From positions 1-46,576 of IMG/VR virus record IMGVR_UViG_3300030329_001317: a DNA stretch of 46,576 bases. One strand, 5' to 3'. The stretch is from a virus. Positions 7,236 through 13,543 of the stretch are shown piece by piece. Each line of letters opens with the position of its first letter. The first letter of the stretch is position 1. The notes below the pieces were generated by a model, which did no database searches, was not told the origin of the DNA, and saw only the letters and a program-made list of their open reading frames with translations. A program made the position numbers and the translations under genes.

Positions 7236-7421
7236 ATGACAAAACTAACAAGATATCAACAGGAATTATGTAACAATTTAACACTGTTATTACCTGAAGA
7301 TTCATCTATGTTAAATGATGTTATCATCGAATATGTTACTATGTTAGGTAACACAAATAGAATGCATGATATGCATGAGTTTACATCACGTGAAATCGAA
7401 TCAGATTTAGGACGTGGTTAA
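7236..7421 (+). CDS. First early protein, 61 aa
   Basis: First gene after the early promoter, with ribosome site GAGGAG six bases ahead of ATG 7236. The helical, acidic product (MTKLTRYQQELCNNLTLLLP at the start, EIESDLGRG at the end) has no recognisable domain. First-expressed phage proteins often redirect the host, for example polymerase, defence or nuclease inhibitors, but nothing in the sequence shows which. Confidence 0.75.
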   Translation: MTKLTRYQQELCNNLTLLLPEDSSMLNDVIIEYVTMLGNTNRMHDMHEFTSREIESDLGRG

Positions 7422-7473
7422 CATTATTACAGAGTGTAACTAATGTATCACCATGAACATCTAACCATCTATC

Positions 7474-7547
7474 AATCGGTTATCATTAATAATGTAAGAC
7501 TTCAATCAGACTGGTGTTAATTAAAGGTTCAATTCCTTTACTGATTA
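7474..7547 (+). ncRNA. tRNA-like sequence (degenerate)
   Basis: A 74-nt stretch has a tRNA-like frame: a 7-bp acceptor-like stem (AATCGGT 7474-7480 with ACTGATT 7540-7546, one G-T pair), T at position 8, and a perfect T-arm (AAAGG TTCAATT CCTTT, 7523-7539). The 42 nt between them is the usual length, but I find no D-arm with GG and no anticodon stem, and no CCA follows. It is not a functional tRNA as I read it; it may be a relic, a structural mimic or chance. A 7-bp hairpin (TTAACTC/GAGTTAA, 7548-7567) follows directly. Confidence 0.3.
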
Positions 7548-7593
7548 TTAACTCTTAACTGAGTTAAATCCACATCAATTCATCACACAAACT

Positions 7594-7713
7594 ATGAACT
7601 ATTATGAATCATTAGTTGTTGAAATTGACAAGTTAAAGAGTCAAGGAAAGTTAGTTAAATTCACTATGCTTCCTTCACAAATTAACAACAAAAGAAAATC
7701 AATTCAATTCTAA
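7594..7713 (+). CDS. Small early protein, 39 aa
   Basis: ATG 7594 to TAA 7711-7713. It starts MNYYESLVVEIDKLKSQGK and ends NNKRKSIQF, is basic and has no known domain. The leader (TCCACA...AAACTATGAAC) resembles the one before 8607, which supports it as a real gene. Function unknown. Confidence 0.5.
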   Translation: MNYYESLVVEIDKLKSQGKLVKFTMLPSQINNKRKSIQF

Positions 7714-7735
7714 AACTACTCACTTCGCTCGCATT

Positions 7736-7894
7736 ATGTCTGAATTAAAACCAATGTTTAACAATCAAGTATTAATGAATGACAATGCAATTCATGACAA
7801 AGCAGTTATGAATGTATTACAATCATTATCATTAAATAACTTTGAGTTCAAGTCAATTGATTCATCAAGTTATAACATTGGTGATAGGGATTAG
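7736..7894 (+). CDS. Small early protein, 52 aa
   Basis: ATG 7736 to TAG 7892-7894, asparagine- and serine-rich (MSELKPMFNNQVLMNDNA at the start). No clear Shine-Dalgarno precedes it; a CTTCGCTCGC repeat lies just upstream. No domain is recognised. Confidence 0.45.
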   Translation: MSELKPMFNNQVLMNDNAIHDKAVMNVLQSLSLNNFEFKSIDSSSYNIGDRD

Positions 7895-7898
7895 TAGT

Positions 7899-8114
7899 AT
7901 GAAAGTATTACTAACTCTTGATGAATCATCTCTCAGTGATGTCATCCAAAATGGATATGATTACACTGAGATTGATGATAAGATTTTAGTTGAATTAGAT
8001 CAAATAAAATATGATCCTAATCATCTAATTTCTAATCCAATTGAACAGTTATGTGATTATTATTTGTTGAATCCCGATGATATTTTATCCATCGAAGATG
8101 TCCCATCTAATTAA
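7899..8114 (+). CDS. Acidic early protein, 71 aa
   Basis: I choose ATG 7899 (MKVLLTLDESSLSDVIQNG) over an upstream in-frame start at 7842 that lies inside the previous gene. The product is strongly acidic (DDKILVELDQIKYDPNH, DILSIEDVPSN). Small acidic early phage proteins sometimes mimic DNA or inhibit host nucleic-acid enzymes, but this is only an analogy. Function unknown. Confidence 0.6.
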   Translation: MKVLLTLDESSLSDVIQNGYDYTEIDDKILVELDQIKYDPNHLISNPIEQLCDYYLLNPDDILSIEDVPSN

Positions 8115-8127
8115 CACTAACTGTTCT

Positions 8128-8186
8128 GATCCTTTCATGATAACATTCACAGTCAAATCGCTGTTGGTTGTTATCACGAAGGGTTC
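8128..8186 (+). promoter_or_regulatory. Long intergenic hairpin presenting the TTCACAGTCA motif
   Basis: The arms 8128-8145 and 8169-8186 form 16 pairs with two mismatches (T8130/T8184, A8137/C8177); the inner run TGATAAC/GTTATCA is perfect. The loop (8146-8168) contains TTCACAGTCA, the motif dispersed through the early and replication genes. It is the only intergenic copy, between genes at 7899 and 8228. Confidence 0.6.
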
Positions 8187-8227
8187 ATAATTGAACTTCT
8201 TCATTATCCACTTTATTTATTAATTCT

Positions 8228-8545
8228 ATGTTTTTAACAGTTTCACCACGCACAAGTACTGCAATTGAAGAGTTAAAAGTTGATGGTTTAAAATCATTAG
8301 CTATTGTAACATTTAAGAATGGGAATACTTATGCGTATGAAAATGTATCAAAGCGTGCAATTTTAAATGTATTGTTTAATCCTGATATCTCATTAGGTTT
8401 TTGGGTTAACAATAACCTTGTTCAATCTGATCGTGCTTCAGTTATACCAACTGAGGAGTATTACAATGTAATCAATGAGAAGCGTGAAAGATTAAACAAG
8501 TTAATTAAAAGAACTGAAGATGTAAATCTTCCAAAGTTTGCATAA
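8228..8545 (+). CDS. KTSC-like domain early protein, 105 aa
   Basis: The segment from about residue 12 to 70 (IEELKVDGLKSLAIVTFKNG, then YAYENVSKR, then ISLGFWVNN) follows the KTSC pattern of a short beta-rich domain with F-x-N/S-G-x-x-Y and a nearby S/G-x-F/W. KTSC proteins are common in phages and their role is unclear. A lysine/arginine-rich helix follows. A terminator-like hairpin lies just after the stop. Confidence 0.75.
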   Translation: MFLTVSPRTSTAIEELKVDGLKSLAIVTFKNGNTYAYENVSKRAILNVLFNPDISLGFWVNNNLVQSDRASVIPTEEYYNVINEKRERLNKLIKRTEDVNLPKFA

Positions 8546-8548
8546 GAT

Positions 8549-8575
8549 AAGGAGGGGATTTATTCCCCTTTCCTT
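8549..8575 (+). terminator. Terminator-like hairpin
   Basis: AGGGGA (8553-8558) pairs with TCCCCT (8564-8569), extended by AAGG/CCTT with a small internal loop, ending in TTT. It follows the 105-aa gene and could attenuate early transcription before the next gene cluster. Confidence 0.55.
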
Positions 8576-8580
8576 TCAAT

Positions 8581-8598
8581 TTATCCACCTTATCCACA
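8581..8598 (+). repeat. Tandem DnaA-box-like 9-mers
   Basis: TTATCCACC (8581-8589) is immediately followed by TTATCCACA (8590-8598), the latter a perfect match to the bacterial DnaA box. TTATCCACT occurs at 8204-8212 and TTATCCACA at 16148-16156. This may be a binding site or only a shared AT-rich leader element; T7-like replication does not need DnaA. Confidence 0.35.
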
Positions 8599-8606
8599 AC
8601 TAAACT

Positions 8607-8921
8607 ATGAACAATTCACTCGCATATGATGTTATTAAAGATCAATATGATCTTGATACATTAAAAGAAATAGTAGAACATGGGTGTGCATCTGGTGTTG
8701 CTACTAATCACATTTATTACTATCAAACTGTTAAATTTTATGATCAATATGAAGAAGAGATATATGAATATATTGAAGATTTATTAGGAACAGATTATTT
8801 AGTAGAAACATTTAAAAATAATAATGCACATTTAACAGGTTATAAGAACGATGTAGTATGGACATATGTTGAATTAGTTGCTGGTCAAATAGTTGATATT
8901 GAAGAATTGGAGGTAGCATGA
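8607..8921 (+). CDS. Unknown acidic early protein, 104 aa
   Basis: ATG 8607 after the tandem TTATCCAC repeats. The product is tyrosine-rich and acidic (HGCASGVATNHIYYYQTVKF near residues 26-45, then YEEEIYEYIEDLLG). Similar short proteins with an HGCxSGxxxHxxYY pattern occur in other phages as far as I recall, without a known role. It overlaps the next gene by four bases (ATGA). Confidence 0.75.
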   Translation: MNNSLAYDVIKDQYDLDTLKEIVEHGCASGVATNHIYYYQTVKFYDQYEEEIYEYIEDLLGTDYLVETFKNNNAHLTGYKNDVVWTYVELVAGQIVDIEELEVA

Positions 8922-9031
8922 ACAAAACAAAAGCACAATTACAAACAGAGTATGATAGATTAGATAGACAATTAGGAATTGCTGGATATATAATAGCAAT
9001 AGAATTAATCTGGTTAATTTCACCATTTTAA
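8918..9031 (+). CDS. Single-helix membrane peptide, 37 aa
   Basis: ATG 8918 overlaps the previous stop. A charged N-terminal helix (MNKTKAQLQTEYDRLDRQLG) is followed by one hydrophobic segment (IAGYIIAIELIWLISPF). Such tail-anchored-like peptides recur in this early cluster (also 9664 and 9924). Function unknown; membrane targeting early in infection is the inference. Confidence 0.55.
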   Translation: MNKTKAQLQTEYDRLDRQLGIAGYIIAIELIWLISPF

Positions 9032-9045
9032 GGAGGTTTTAAATT

Positions 9046-9279
9046 ATGCAATTAACAAGTAAGTATGGATCGGTTGTTATTGATTACTATCCAATTAAAT
9101 CCTGGGTTGATAATAACATCAGATCAAATAAAAAATTGAAAGTATTAAGTTTCAAAGGAGATGTTATGAGGAAAATGATAATTAGTATAACTCAAATGAA
9201 TACTGAAATAGAAGAAAGAGTAAAAGATTATGATTATATAATAACAAATGCAGAGTTAGGATTACCGCAATATGTCTGA
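9046..9279 (+). CDS. Small early protein with strong ribosome site, 77 aa
   Basis: AAGGAGG at 9030-9036, nine bases before ATG 9046, is a perfect Shine-Dalgarno. The product (starting MQLTSKYGSVVIDYYPIKSW) is mixed alpha/beta in character with no domain I recognise. Confidence 0.7.
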   Translation: MQLTSKYGSVVIDYYPIKSWVDNNIRSNKKLKVLSFKGDVMRKMIISITQMNTEIEERVKDYDYIITNAELGLPQYV

Positions 9280-9397
9280 TCATATTGTAACAACTGAAGA
9301 CATACAATGTATGTTAAAATGTGGTTGGACTATGGAACAAATCAAGCAAATGTATAGTGATTGTATTATTGAAGATATGGAGGAATTAAATGATTAA
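9272..9397 (+). CDS. Small acidic protein, 41 aa
   Basis: ATG 9272 overlaps the previous gene by 8 bases; TAA ends at 9397. It contains three cysteines (IQCMLKCGWTMEQIKQMY) and an acidic end (DMEELND). GGAGG at 9379-9383 inside it serves the next gene. Function unknown. Confidence 0.5.
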   Translation: MSDHIVTTEDIQCMLKCGWTMEQIKQMYSDCIIEDMEELND

Positions 9398-9521
9398 ATA
9401 TTCACAGTCAGTCGATGTTATTAATACAAATAAATTACAAACCTTATATAATATAATAACTAAGAAGAGTTATACATATAAACCTATACGTAACCATTCA
9501 AACTTCCACTCATTTGGTTAA
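9390..9521 (+). CDS. Small basic protein, 43 aa
   Basis: ATG 9390 lies inside the end of the previous gene, 7 bases after the GGAGG ribosome site at 9379-9383. It begins MIKYSQSVDVINTNK; the YSQS codons carry one copy of the dispersed TCACAGTC motif. The C-terminal half is basic and aromatic. Function unknown. Confidence 0.5.
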   Translation: MIKYSQSVDVINTNKLQTLYNIITKKSYTYKPIRNHSNFHSFG

Positions 9522-9523
9522 CT

Positions 9524-9679
9524 ATGAGACACGCTTATTTCCTACTCAAAACTGAACTTGATGAACAAACATATATTGAAGATGTTGTCAAGTATGTCGA
9601 AGAAGATGTTGAAATGATATGTGTAGATTATATGATGATTAATGATGATGATCAATTACATCCATGGATATCTACATAA
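9524..9679 (+). CDS. Small acidic protein, 51 aa
   Basis: ATG 9524 to TAA 9677-9679, starting two bases after the preceding stop. The product is strongly acidic (LDEQTYIEDVVKYVEEDVE, then NDDDQ). No domain is recognised. Confidence 0.5.
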   Translation: MRHAYFLLKTELDEQTYIEDVVKYVEEDVEMICVDYMMINDDDQLHPWIST

Positions 9680-9750
9680 TTACATTAGCAGTTATTCTTA
9701 TTGTTATTATAATGTTAATAGCAACATTCTTTGAAGATTATGAGTATTAA
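9664..9750 (+). CDS. Single-helix membrane peptide, 28 aa
   Basis: ATG 9664 overlaps the previous gene by 16 bases. The product is one hydrophobic helix (IYIITLAVILIVIIMLIATF) with an acidic end FEDYEY. With 8918 and 9924 it makes a set of tiny early membrane peptides. It is short enough to be spurious. Confidence 0.4.
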   Translation: MDIYIITLAVILIVIIMLIATFFEDYEY

Positions 9751-9753
9751 ATT

Positions 9754-9927
9754 ATGAATGAATCTAATTCTTATGTATTCACAGTCAAAATCCGTTCTTC
9801 AATGAACATTAATGATATCATATGGGTTATAACAAACAAACTCAAACATACATTACGCATTGAAAGTATAGATTATAAAGTAGTAGATAAAAGAGATACA
9901 ACTATTGAACATCATGGAGGAGAATGA
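9754..9927 (+). CDS. Small protein, 57 aa
   Basis: ATG 9754, three bases after the preceding stop. The product (MNESNSYVFTVKIRSSMN at the start) has a beta-alpha character and a charged end (HHGGE). The codons for FTVK carry a copy of the TTCACAGTCA motif in a different frame from the copy at 9400. Function unknown. Confidence 0.5.
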   Translation: MNESNSYVFTVKIRSSMNINDIIWVITNKLKHTLRIESIDYKVVDKRDTTIEHHGGE

Positions 9928-10082
9928 TATATATTATAATACCATTATTATTACTTGAAGAGTTTATTAAAAGGATATTAATAGGTATATATAAAGTATA
10001 TATTTCTATAGATAATTGGAACTTTAACAGAACACTTGATCAAAGAAACCAACAACTTTATGACAGAGATAGCAGATCCTGA
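9924..10082 (+). CDS. Membrane-associated small protein, 52 aa
   Basis: ATG 9924 overlaps the previous stop (ATGA), with GGAGGAG just ahead (9916-9922). The N-terminal half is hydrophobic (MIYIIIPLLLLEEFIKRILI), the C-terminal half is charged (DQRNQQLYDRDSRS). A membrane-anchored peptide with a cytoplasmic tail is plausible. Function unknown. Confidence 0.5.
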   Translation: MIYIIIPLLLLEEFIKRILIGIYKVYISIDNWNFNRTLDQRNQQLYDRDSRS

Positions 10083-10230
10083 ATCAAGATTTATCAGTGC
10101 AATGATTCAAGTAGATAATATCAAAGCATTATTAAATGCTAAGGTATTACATCAAACAGTTATTACAAGTACTGGTGAACCTAATTATAAAAGAATTACT
10201 ATAGAATATAAACCTTATGATAACACCTAA
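10060..10230 (+). CDS. Small early protein, 56 aa
   Basis: ATG 10060 (MTEIADPESRFISAMIQ) is preferred over an upstream TTG at 10036. It overlaps the previous gene by 23 bases. The fold looks alpha then beta-hairpin (ITSTGEPNYKRITIEYKPY). No known domain. Confidence 0.55.
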   Translation: MTEIADPESRFISAMIQVDNIKALLNAKVLHQTVITSTGEPNYKRITIEYKPYDNT

Positions 10231-10336
10231 TTGGAAACATCATTCAAATAAACCACAAAAACGGACACTAAAACCCAATGCTATTAGACAATCTAAAGCA
10301 CAACTTAAAGCACTGATTAATAAATTACAACGTTAA
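10217..10336 (+). CDS. Small basic protein, 39 aa
   Basis: ATG 10217 overlaps the previous gene by 14 bases; TAA ends at 10336. Very basic (WKHHSNKPQKRTLKPNA, then SKAQLKALINKLQR), so nucleic-acid binding is possible. Function unknown. Confidence 0.45.
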   Translation: MITPNWKHHSNKPQKRTLKPNAIRQSKAQLKALINKLQR

Positions 10337-10356
10337 TCAGTGTTTATTTCATGTCA

Positions 10357-10427
10357 ATTCACAGTCAGAGCGTAGCTCATGGACGTGGAGCAAAGAACAT
10401 TCACAGTCACTCACTCACTCATGGACG
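10357..10427 (+). repeat. Imperfect 42-bp tandem unit carrying two motif copies
   Basis: Two units start at 10357 and 10399. Each has ATTCACAGTCA, then 8 variable bases (GAGCGTAG / CTCACTCA), then CTCATGGACG. A third CTCATGGACG lies at 10526-10535. The first CTCATGGACG contains the start of the 62-aa gene at 10379. Both blocks keep identical spacing while the spacers differ completely, which is more than a simple recent duplication would show. Confidence 0.6.
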
Positions 10428-10567
10428 CTAAGTATTATGTCACCTTAGAAAGTGGTCGATCATTTGTATTAAATAGTGATCCAGACTGGTACACTGCTAG
10501 TTATGATGCTCTTGAAGAAGCAGCACTCATGGACGATTATCTTATTAACATCGAACCAATCACATGA
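10379..10567 (+). CDS. Small early protein, 62 aa
   Basis: ATG 10379 to TGA 10565-10567. Begins MDVEQRTFTVTHSLMDAKYY and continues as a compact acidic protein. The FTVTHS codons carry a motif copy. It overlaps the next gene as ATGA. Function unknown. Confidence 0.65.
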   Translation: MDVEQRTFTVTHSLMDAKYYVTLESGRSFVLNSDPDWYTASYDALEEAALMDDYLINIEPIT

Positions 10568-10890
10568 AGAAACCTAAATACTTCCCTAATAAATGGGAAT
10601 TATTAAGTAAAGCACCATCTAAACATTTCCAATCAATACCTTTTGAAGAGTTTATGGATTGGAAAATTAAAGGATATGTTATACCACATGATGTCTCATG
10701 TATTATACGTGAACGTAACAAATATAGTGGTAAAATAAAAGAATATGTATATAAAACAGATTTAGCAGCTAAGAAGAGAGTCGGTAGAATGTTAGATGAA
10801 GGTATGAGTGAAGTAACTATATGTGATAACACTACTATACAAGTACTACACACTGAGGATTTTATCGATGACTTGCAAGACGACTTTTGA
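10564..10890 (+). CDS. Unknown early protein, 108 aa
   Basis: ATG 10564 overlaps the preceding stop. A basic N-terminal half (MKKPKYFPNKWELLSKAPSK) is followed by an acidic C-terminal half ending DFIDDLQDDF. It sits two genes ahead of the phage RNA polymerase. No known domain. The antisense 128-aa frame here is a shadow. Confidence 0.75.
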   Translation: MKKPKYFPNKWELLSKAPSKHFQSIPFEEFMDWKIKGYVIPHDVSCIIRERNKYSGKIKEYVYKTDLAAKKRVGRMLDEGMSEVTICDNTTIQVLHTEDFIDDLQDDF

Positions 10891-11026
10891 AAACATTTAC
10901 ACGTATGAGAAACAAGCTCTTGATTCCATACCAAAAGATCATCCAAATTATGAAGAAATTAAAGAACTATTAATGGAACAAATTAAAGATGATTTAGAAA
11001 CAAATGCCCACACCATCACAAATTGA
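10868..11026 (+). CDS. Small acidic protein before RNA polymerase, 52 aa
   Basis: ATG 10868 (MTCKTTFENIYTYEKQALD) is preferred over the upstream start at 10823. Helical and acidic. It overlaps the previous gene by 23 bases and the RNA polymerase start by 23 bases, so the three are translationally linked. Function unknown. Confidence 0.6.
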   Translation: MTCKTTFENIYTYEKQALDSIPKDHPNYEEIKELLMEQIKDDLETNAHTITN

Positions 11027-13340
11027 GGAACAAGTTAAACTTGAAAGAACTCAAATTGCTCAAGGACTCCAACGATTACACAAGAACACTAAACAACTAG
11101 AGGGAAGAAGTTATGGTTCAGCTACTATTTATGGTATATCTTCTATTGATACTTTACTTCCATTAGTAGTAGAACGTATCGAGAAGACTACTAATAGATT
11201 ACATAAAGGACAAGCAGGTAAATCATTTAAAGAAATACATCAATACCTAGCTGACCTTGAACCATTAGCTGCTGCTGCAATAGCATGTAAGTTAACCTTT
11301 GATAAAGTATTTAGTATTAAAGAAGGTAGTAATCAATTAGTCACAGTCAGTGAATCAATTGGCCAAGCTATAGAAGATGAATGTCAAATGAGACATTTTG
11401 AATCTAAAGCACCTGGTTTATTACATACAATAAAAGAAAACTATTGGCATAAGTCATGTGGTACTCATCAAAAGATTGTAGTTGTACAAACTCTCATGAA
11501 CAGGTACGGTATTCAACACTGGTCACCATGGGGTAGATCAAATAGAATTAAGCTTGGTACTTGGTTATTAGATTGTATCATGAGTACAAGTGGATGGTTC
11601 TATAAAGATATGCGTAGAGTAGGTAGGAAAACTACTAACTACATAGTACCTACACCTGAATTCATAGCTATCAAAGATCAAGTTATGAATGATGCTGAAC
11701 TATTTGCTCCATTAGCATGGCCGATGCTCATCGAACCTAATGACTGGGGTGAAAAGCCAGGTGGTTACTTGCTTAATGAGGTCATGAAAGGTCATGAAAT
11801 GGTTAGACGTGGTAACCACACCCGTATACAGGGAGATAAACCTATCGCTTTCTTGAATAAGATTCAGAAGGTAGGGTACAAGCTCAACCCATTTGTTGTA
11901 AACGTAGCTGAACAGCTCGATGAAAGGGGTATAAGTGTAGGAAAGTTTATACCTATAGTTGAGTTACCTCTCCCTCCTAAACCTGTAGATATAGCAGATA
12001 ACAAAGATGCTCGTAAGGCGTATCGTAGAGCTGCTGCAGAGGTCATGAACACTAATGCTGGTGCATTCAGACGTTCATGTAGAACAAGGATGACTATGGA
12101 GGCTGTTAGAAGGTTTAAAGGTAAAGAGTTCTTTATTCCGTGGTCTTTTGATTACAGAGGTAGAGCATACCCTATACCTGCATTTCTAACTCCACAAGAT
12201 ACTGACTTTGGTAAATCACTCTTAGTCTTCTCTAATGAAGAAGTAATGGGTGATGATGCTGAAAAATGGTTAGCGTTTCAAGTAGCTACAACTTATGGTT
12301 TAGATAAAGAGACTTGGGATGTTAGACAAAGTTGGGTTAAAGCTAACGAATGTTTAATAACTAGAGTAGCTAAATTTCCTATTGAGTCTTTAGCTGAATG
12401 GGAAGTAGCAGATGAGCCGTGGCAATTTTTAGCGGCGTGTGAGGAGTACCATGCGGTGGTAACTAAACAGTTAAGACGACACACACGACTACCAGTTGCC
12501 ACGGACGCTACATGTAGTGGCCTTCAGATCCTTGCTGGATTAGCAAGAGACCGCAAGACAGCACAACTCGTCAATGTGTTGCCTTCTGATAAACCACAAG
12601 ACGCATATAAGGTAGTAGCTGATACTGCTAAACCTCATATACCTGAATACTTGCATAATGTATGGAATAGATCCAAGGTCAAGAGAACCGTGATGACTAT
12701 TCCATACAATGCAAAACCATTCTCTAATCGTTCCTACATCAGGGACGCATTGAAAGAAGATGGTATAGAGATAGAGAAGGATGACTTAACACTCACAGTC
12801 AAAGCTGTTAGAGATGCTATGAATGAGATAGTTCCTGGCCCTATGGCTGTTATGTCATGGATAGAAAAGGAAGTATCTAAACAATTTAAAGATAACCCTA
12901 ACTTAATTTTAACATGGACTACACCTTCTGGATTTGTTGTCAACCAAAGGATTCAGAAGAAGAAAGTTGAAAAATTAGAGTTACAATTATTAGGTCGTTG
13001 TATACTAAGTGTAGCTACAGATGATCCTAATACTGCTGATAAGCTAAGACACAAGGCTGCTACTGCACCTAATCTTATTCACAGTCTGGATGCGACACTG
13101 TTACATTTCAGTGCGTTAAAGTTCTGTGGACCTATTGCACTAATTCATGATAGTGTATTATGTAGAGCTACAGACATGACTGCTCTATCTAGTATAGTAA
13201 GGGAGACCTACATGGAACTCTTTGCTAAACGAGATTACCTTACTGAGTTTGCTTCAGCTATTGGAGCAACTACCAAACCACCTATCATCGGAGATCTAGA
13301 ACCCTCCGAAGTGATTGACTCCACTTATTTTTTCTGTTAA
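11004..13340 (+). CDS. T7-type single-subunit RNA polymerase
   Basis: 778 residues (T7 gp1 is 883). The palm and fingers signatures are present: catalytic D501 in DATCSGLQ (motif A), the motif B lysine/tyrosine segment VKRTVMTIPYNAKPF near 561 (YN instead of the T7 YG), and IHDSV near 715 (motif C). PNLIHSLDATLLH just before is also typical. The C-terminus ends YFFC. It should transcribe middle and late genes from phage promoters. It overlaps the upstream small gene by 23 bases and the downstream one by one (TAATG). The gene contains three copies of the TCACAGTC motif and one T7-promoter-like repeat. Confidence 0.97.
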   Translation: MPTPSQIEEQVKLERTQIAQGLQRLHKNTKQLEGRSYGSATIYGISSIDTLLPLVVERIEKTTNRLHKGQAGKSFKEIHQYLADLEPLAAAAIACKLTFDKVFSIKEGSNQLVTVSESIGQAIEDECQMRHFESKAPGLLHTIKENYWHKSCGTHQKIVVVQTLMNRYGIQHWSPWGRSNRIKLGTWLLDCIMSTSGWFYKDMRRVGRKTTNYIVPTPEFIAIKDQVMNDAELFAPLAWPMLIEPNDWGEKPGGYLLNEVMKGHEMVRRGNHTRIQGDKPIAFLNKIQKVGYKLNPFVVNVAEQLDERGISVGKFIPIVELPLPPKPVDIADNKDARKAYRRAAAEVMNTNAGAFRRSCRTRMTMEAVRRFKGKEFFIPWSFDYRGRAYPIPAFLTPQDTDFGKSLLVFSNEEVMGDDAEKWLAFQVATTYGLDKETWDVRQSWVKANECLITRVAKFPIESLAEWEVADEPWQFLAACEEYHAVVTKQLRRHTRLPVATDATCSGLQILAGLARDRKTAQLVNVLPSDKPQDAYKVVADTAKPHIPEYLHNVWNRSKVKRTVMTIPYNAKPFSNRSYIRDALKEDGIEIEKDDLTLTVKAVRDAMNEIVPGPMAVMSWIEKEVSKQFKDNPNLILTWTTPSGFVVNQRIQKKKVEKLELQLLGRCILSVATDDPNTADKLRHKAATAPNLIHSLDATLLHFSALKFCGPIALIHDSVLCRATDMTALSSIVRETYMELFAKRDYLTEFASAIGATTKPPIIGDLEPSEVIDSTYFFC
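11813..11833 (+). promoter_or_regulatory. Candidate phage RNA polymerase promoter, copy 2
   Basis: Exact second copy of the 21-bp sequence at 5235. Here it starts TAACC, contains CACCCGTATACAGGG and continues AGATAAA, so the 3' part reads GTATACAGGGAGA, very like the T7 core TATAGGGAGA. It lies inside the RNA polymerase gene, where it codes NHTRIQG, and would direct transcription into the replication genes. Confidence 0.5.
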
Positions 13341-13543
13341 TGTACACACACTCATTATTCGATTCCTTCTTTGCTCCAACTAGAGTTATTGTTGTCTCTG
13401 AAGAGAGGCTTAAACAAGCTGAGTTAGAAGCAAAAGAGAATCAACTCAAGGTCATTGATAACCGTATTGAAGAGTTGTCTAAGTATAGACTAGAAGTTCA
13501 AGACGAAATCAAAGCATTACAACCATCTGAGGCCACTAAGTAA
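13340..13543 (+). CDS. Coiled-coil small protein, 67 aa
   Basis: ATG 13340 shares a base with the RNA polymerase stop. Residues from about 20 to 60 form a charged heptad-like helix (SEERLKQAELEAKENQLK onward), a likely coiled coil. It sits between RNA polymerase and SSB. It could be a small regulator or an oligomerising partner; function unknown. Confidence 0.75.
   Translation: MYTHSLFDSFFAPTRVIVVSEERLKQAELEAKENQLKVIDNRIEELSKYRLEVQDEIKALQPSEATK

Noticed and set aside
7474-7547. Functional tRNA gene
   Set aside because: No anticodon stem or D-loop GG found; described only as tRNA-like.
8581-8598. DnaA-dependent replication origin
   Set aside because: Only two adjacent 9-mers, one imperfect, in a leader; T7-like replication is primed by phage enzymes. 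Kept as a repeat only.
10351-10431. 26-aa frame MSIHSQSVAHGRGAKN... over the composite repeat
   Set aside because: It overlaps a better gene at 10379, has repeat-driven composition and no ribosome site.
10560-10946. 128-aa antisense frame
   Set aside because: Shadow of the genes at 10564 and 10868, which show overlapping-start operon structure.
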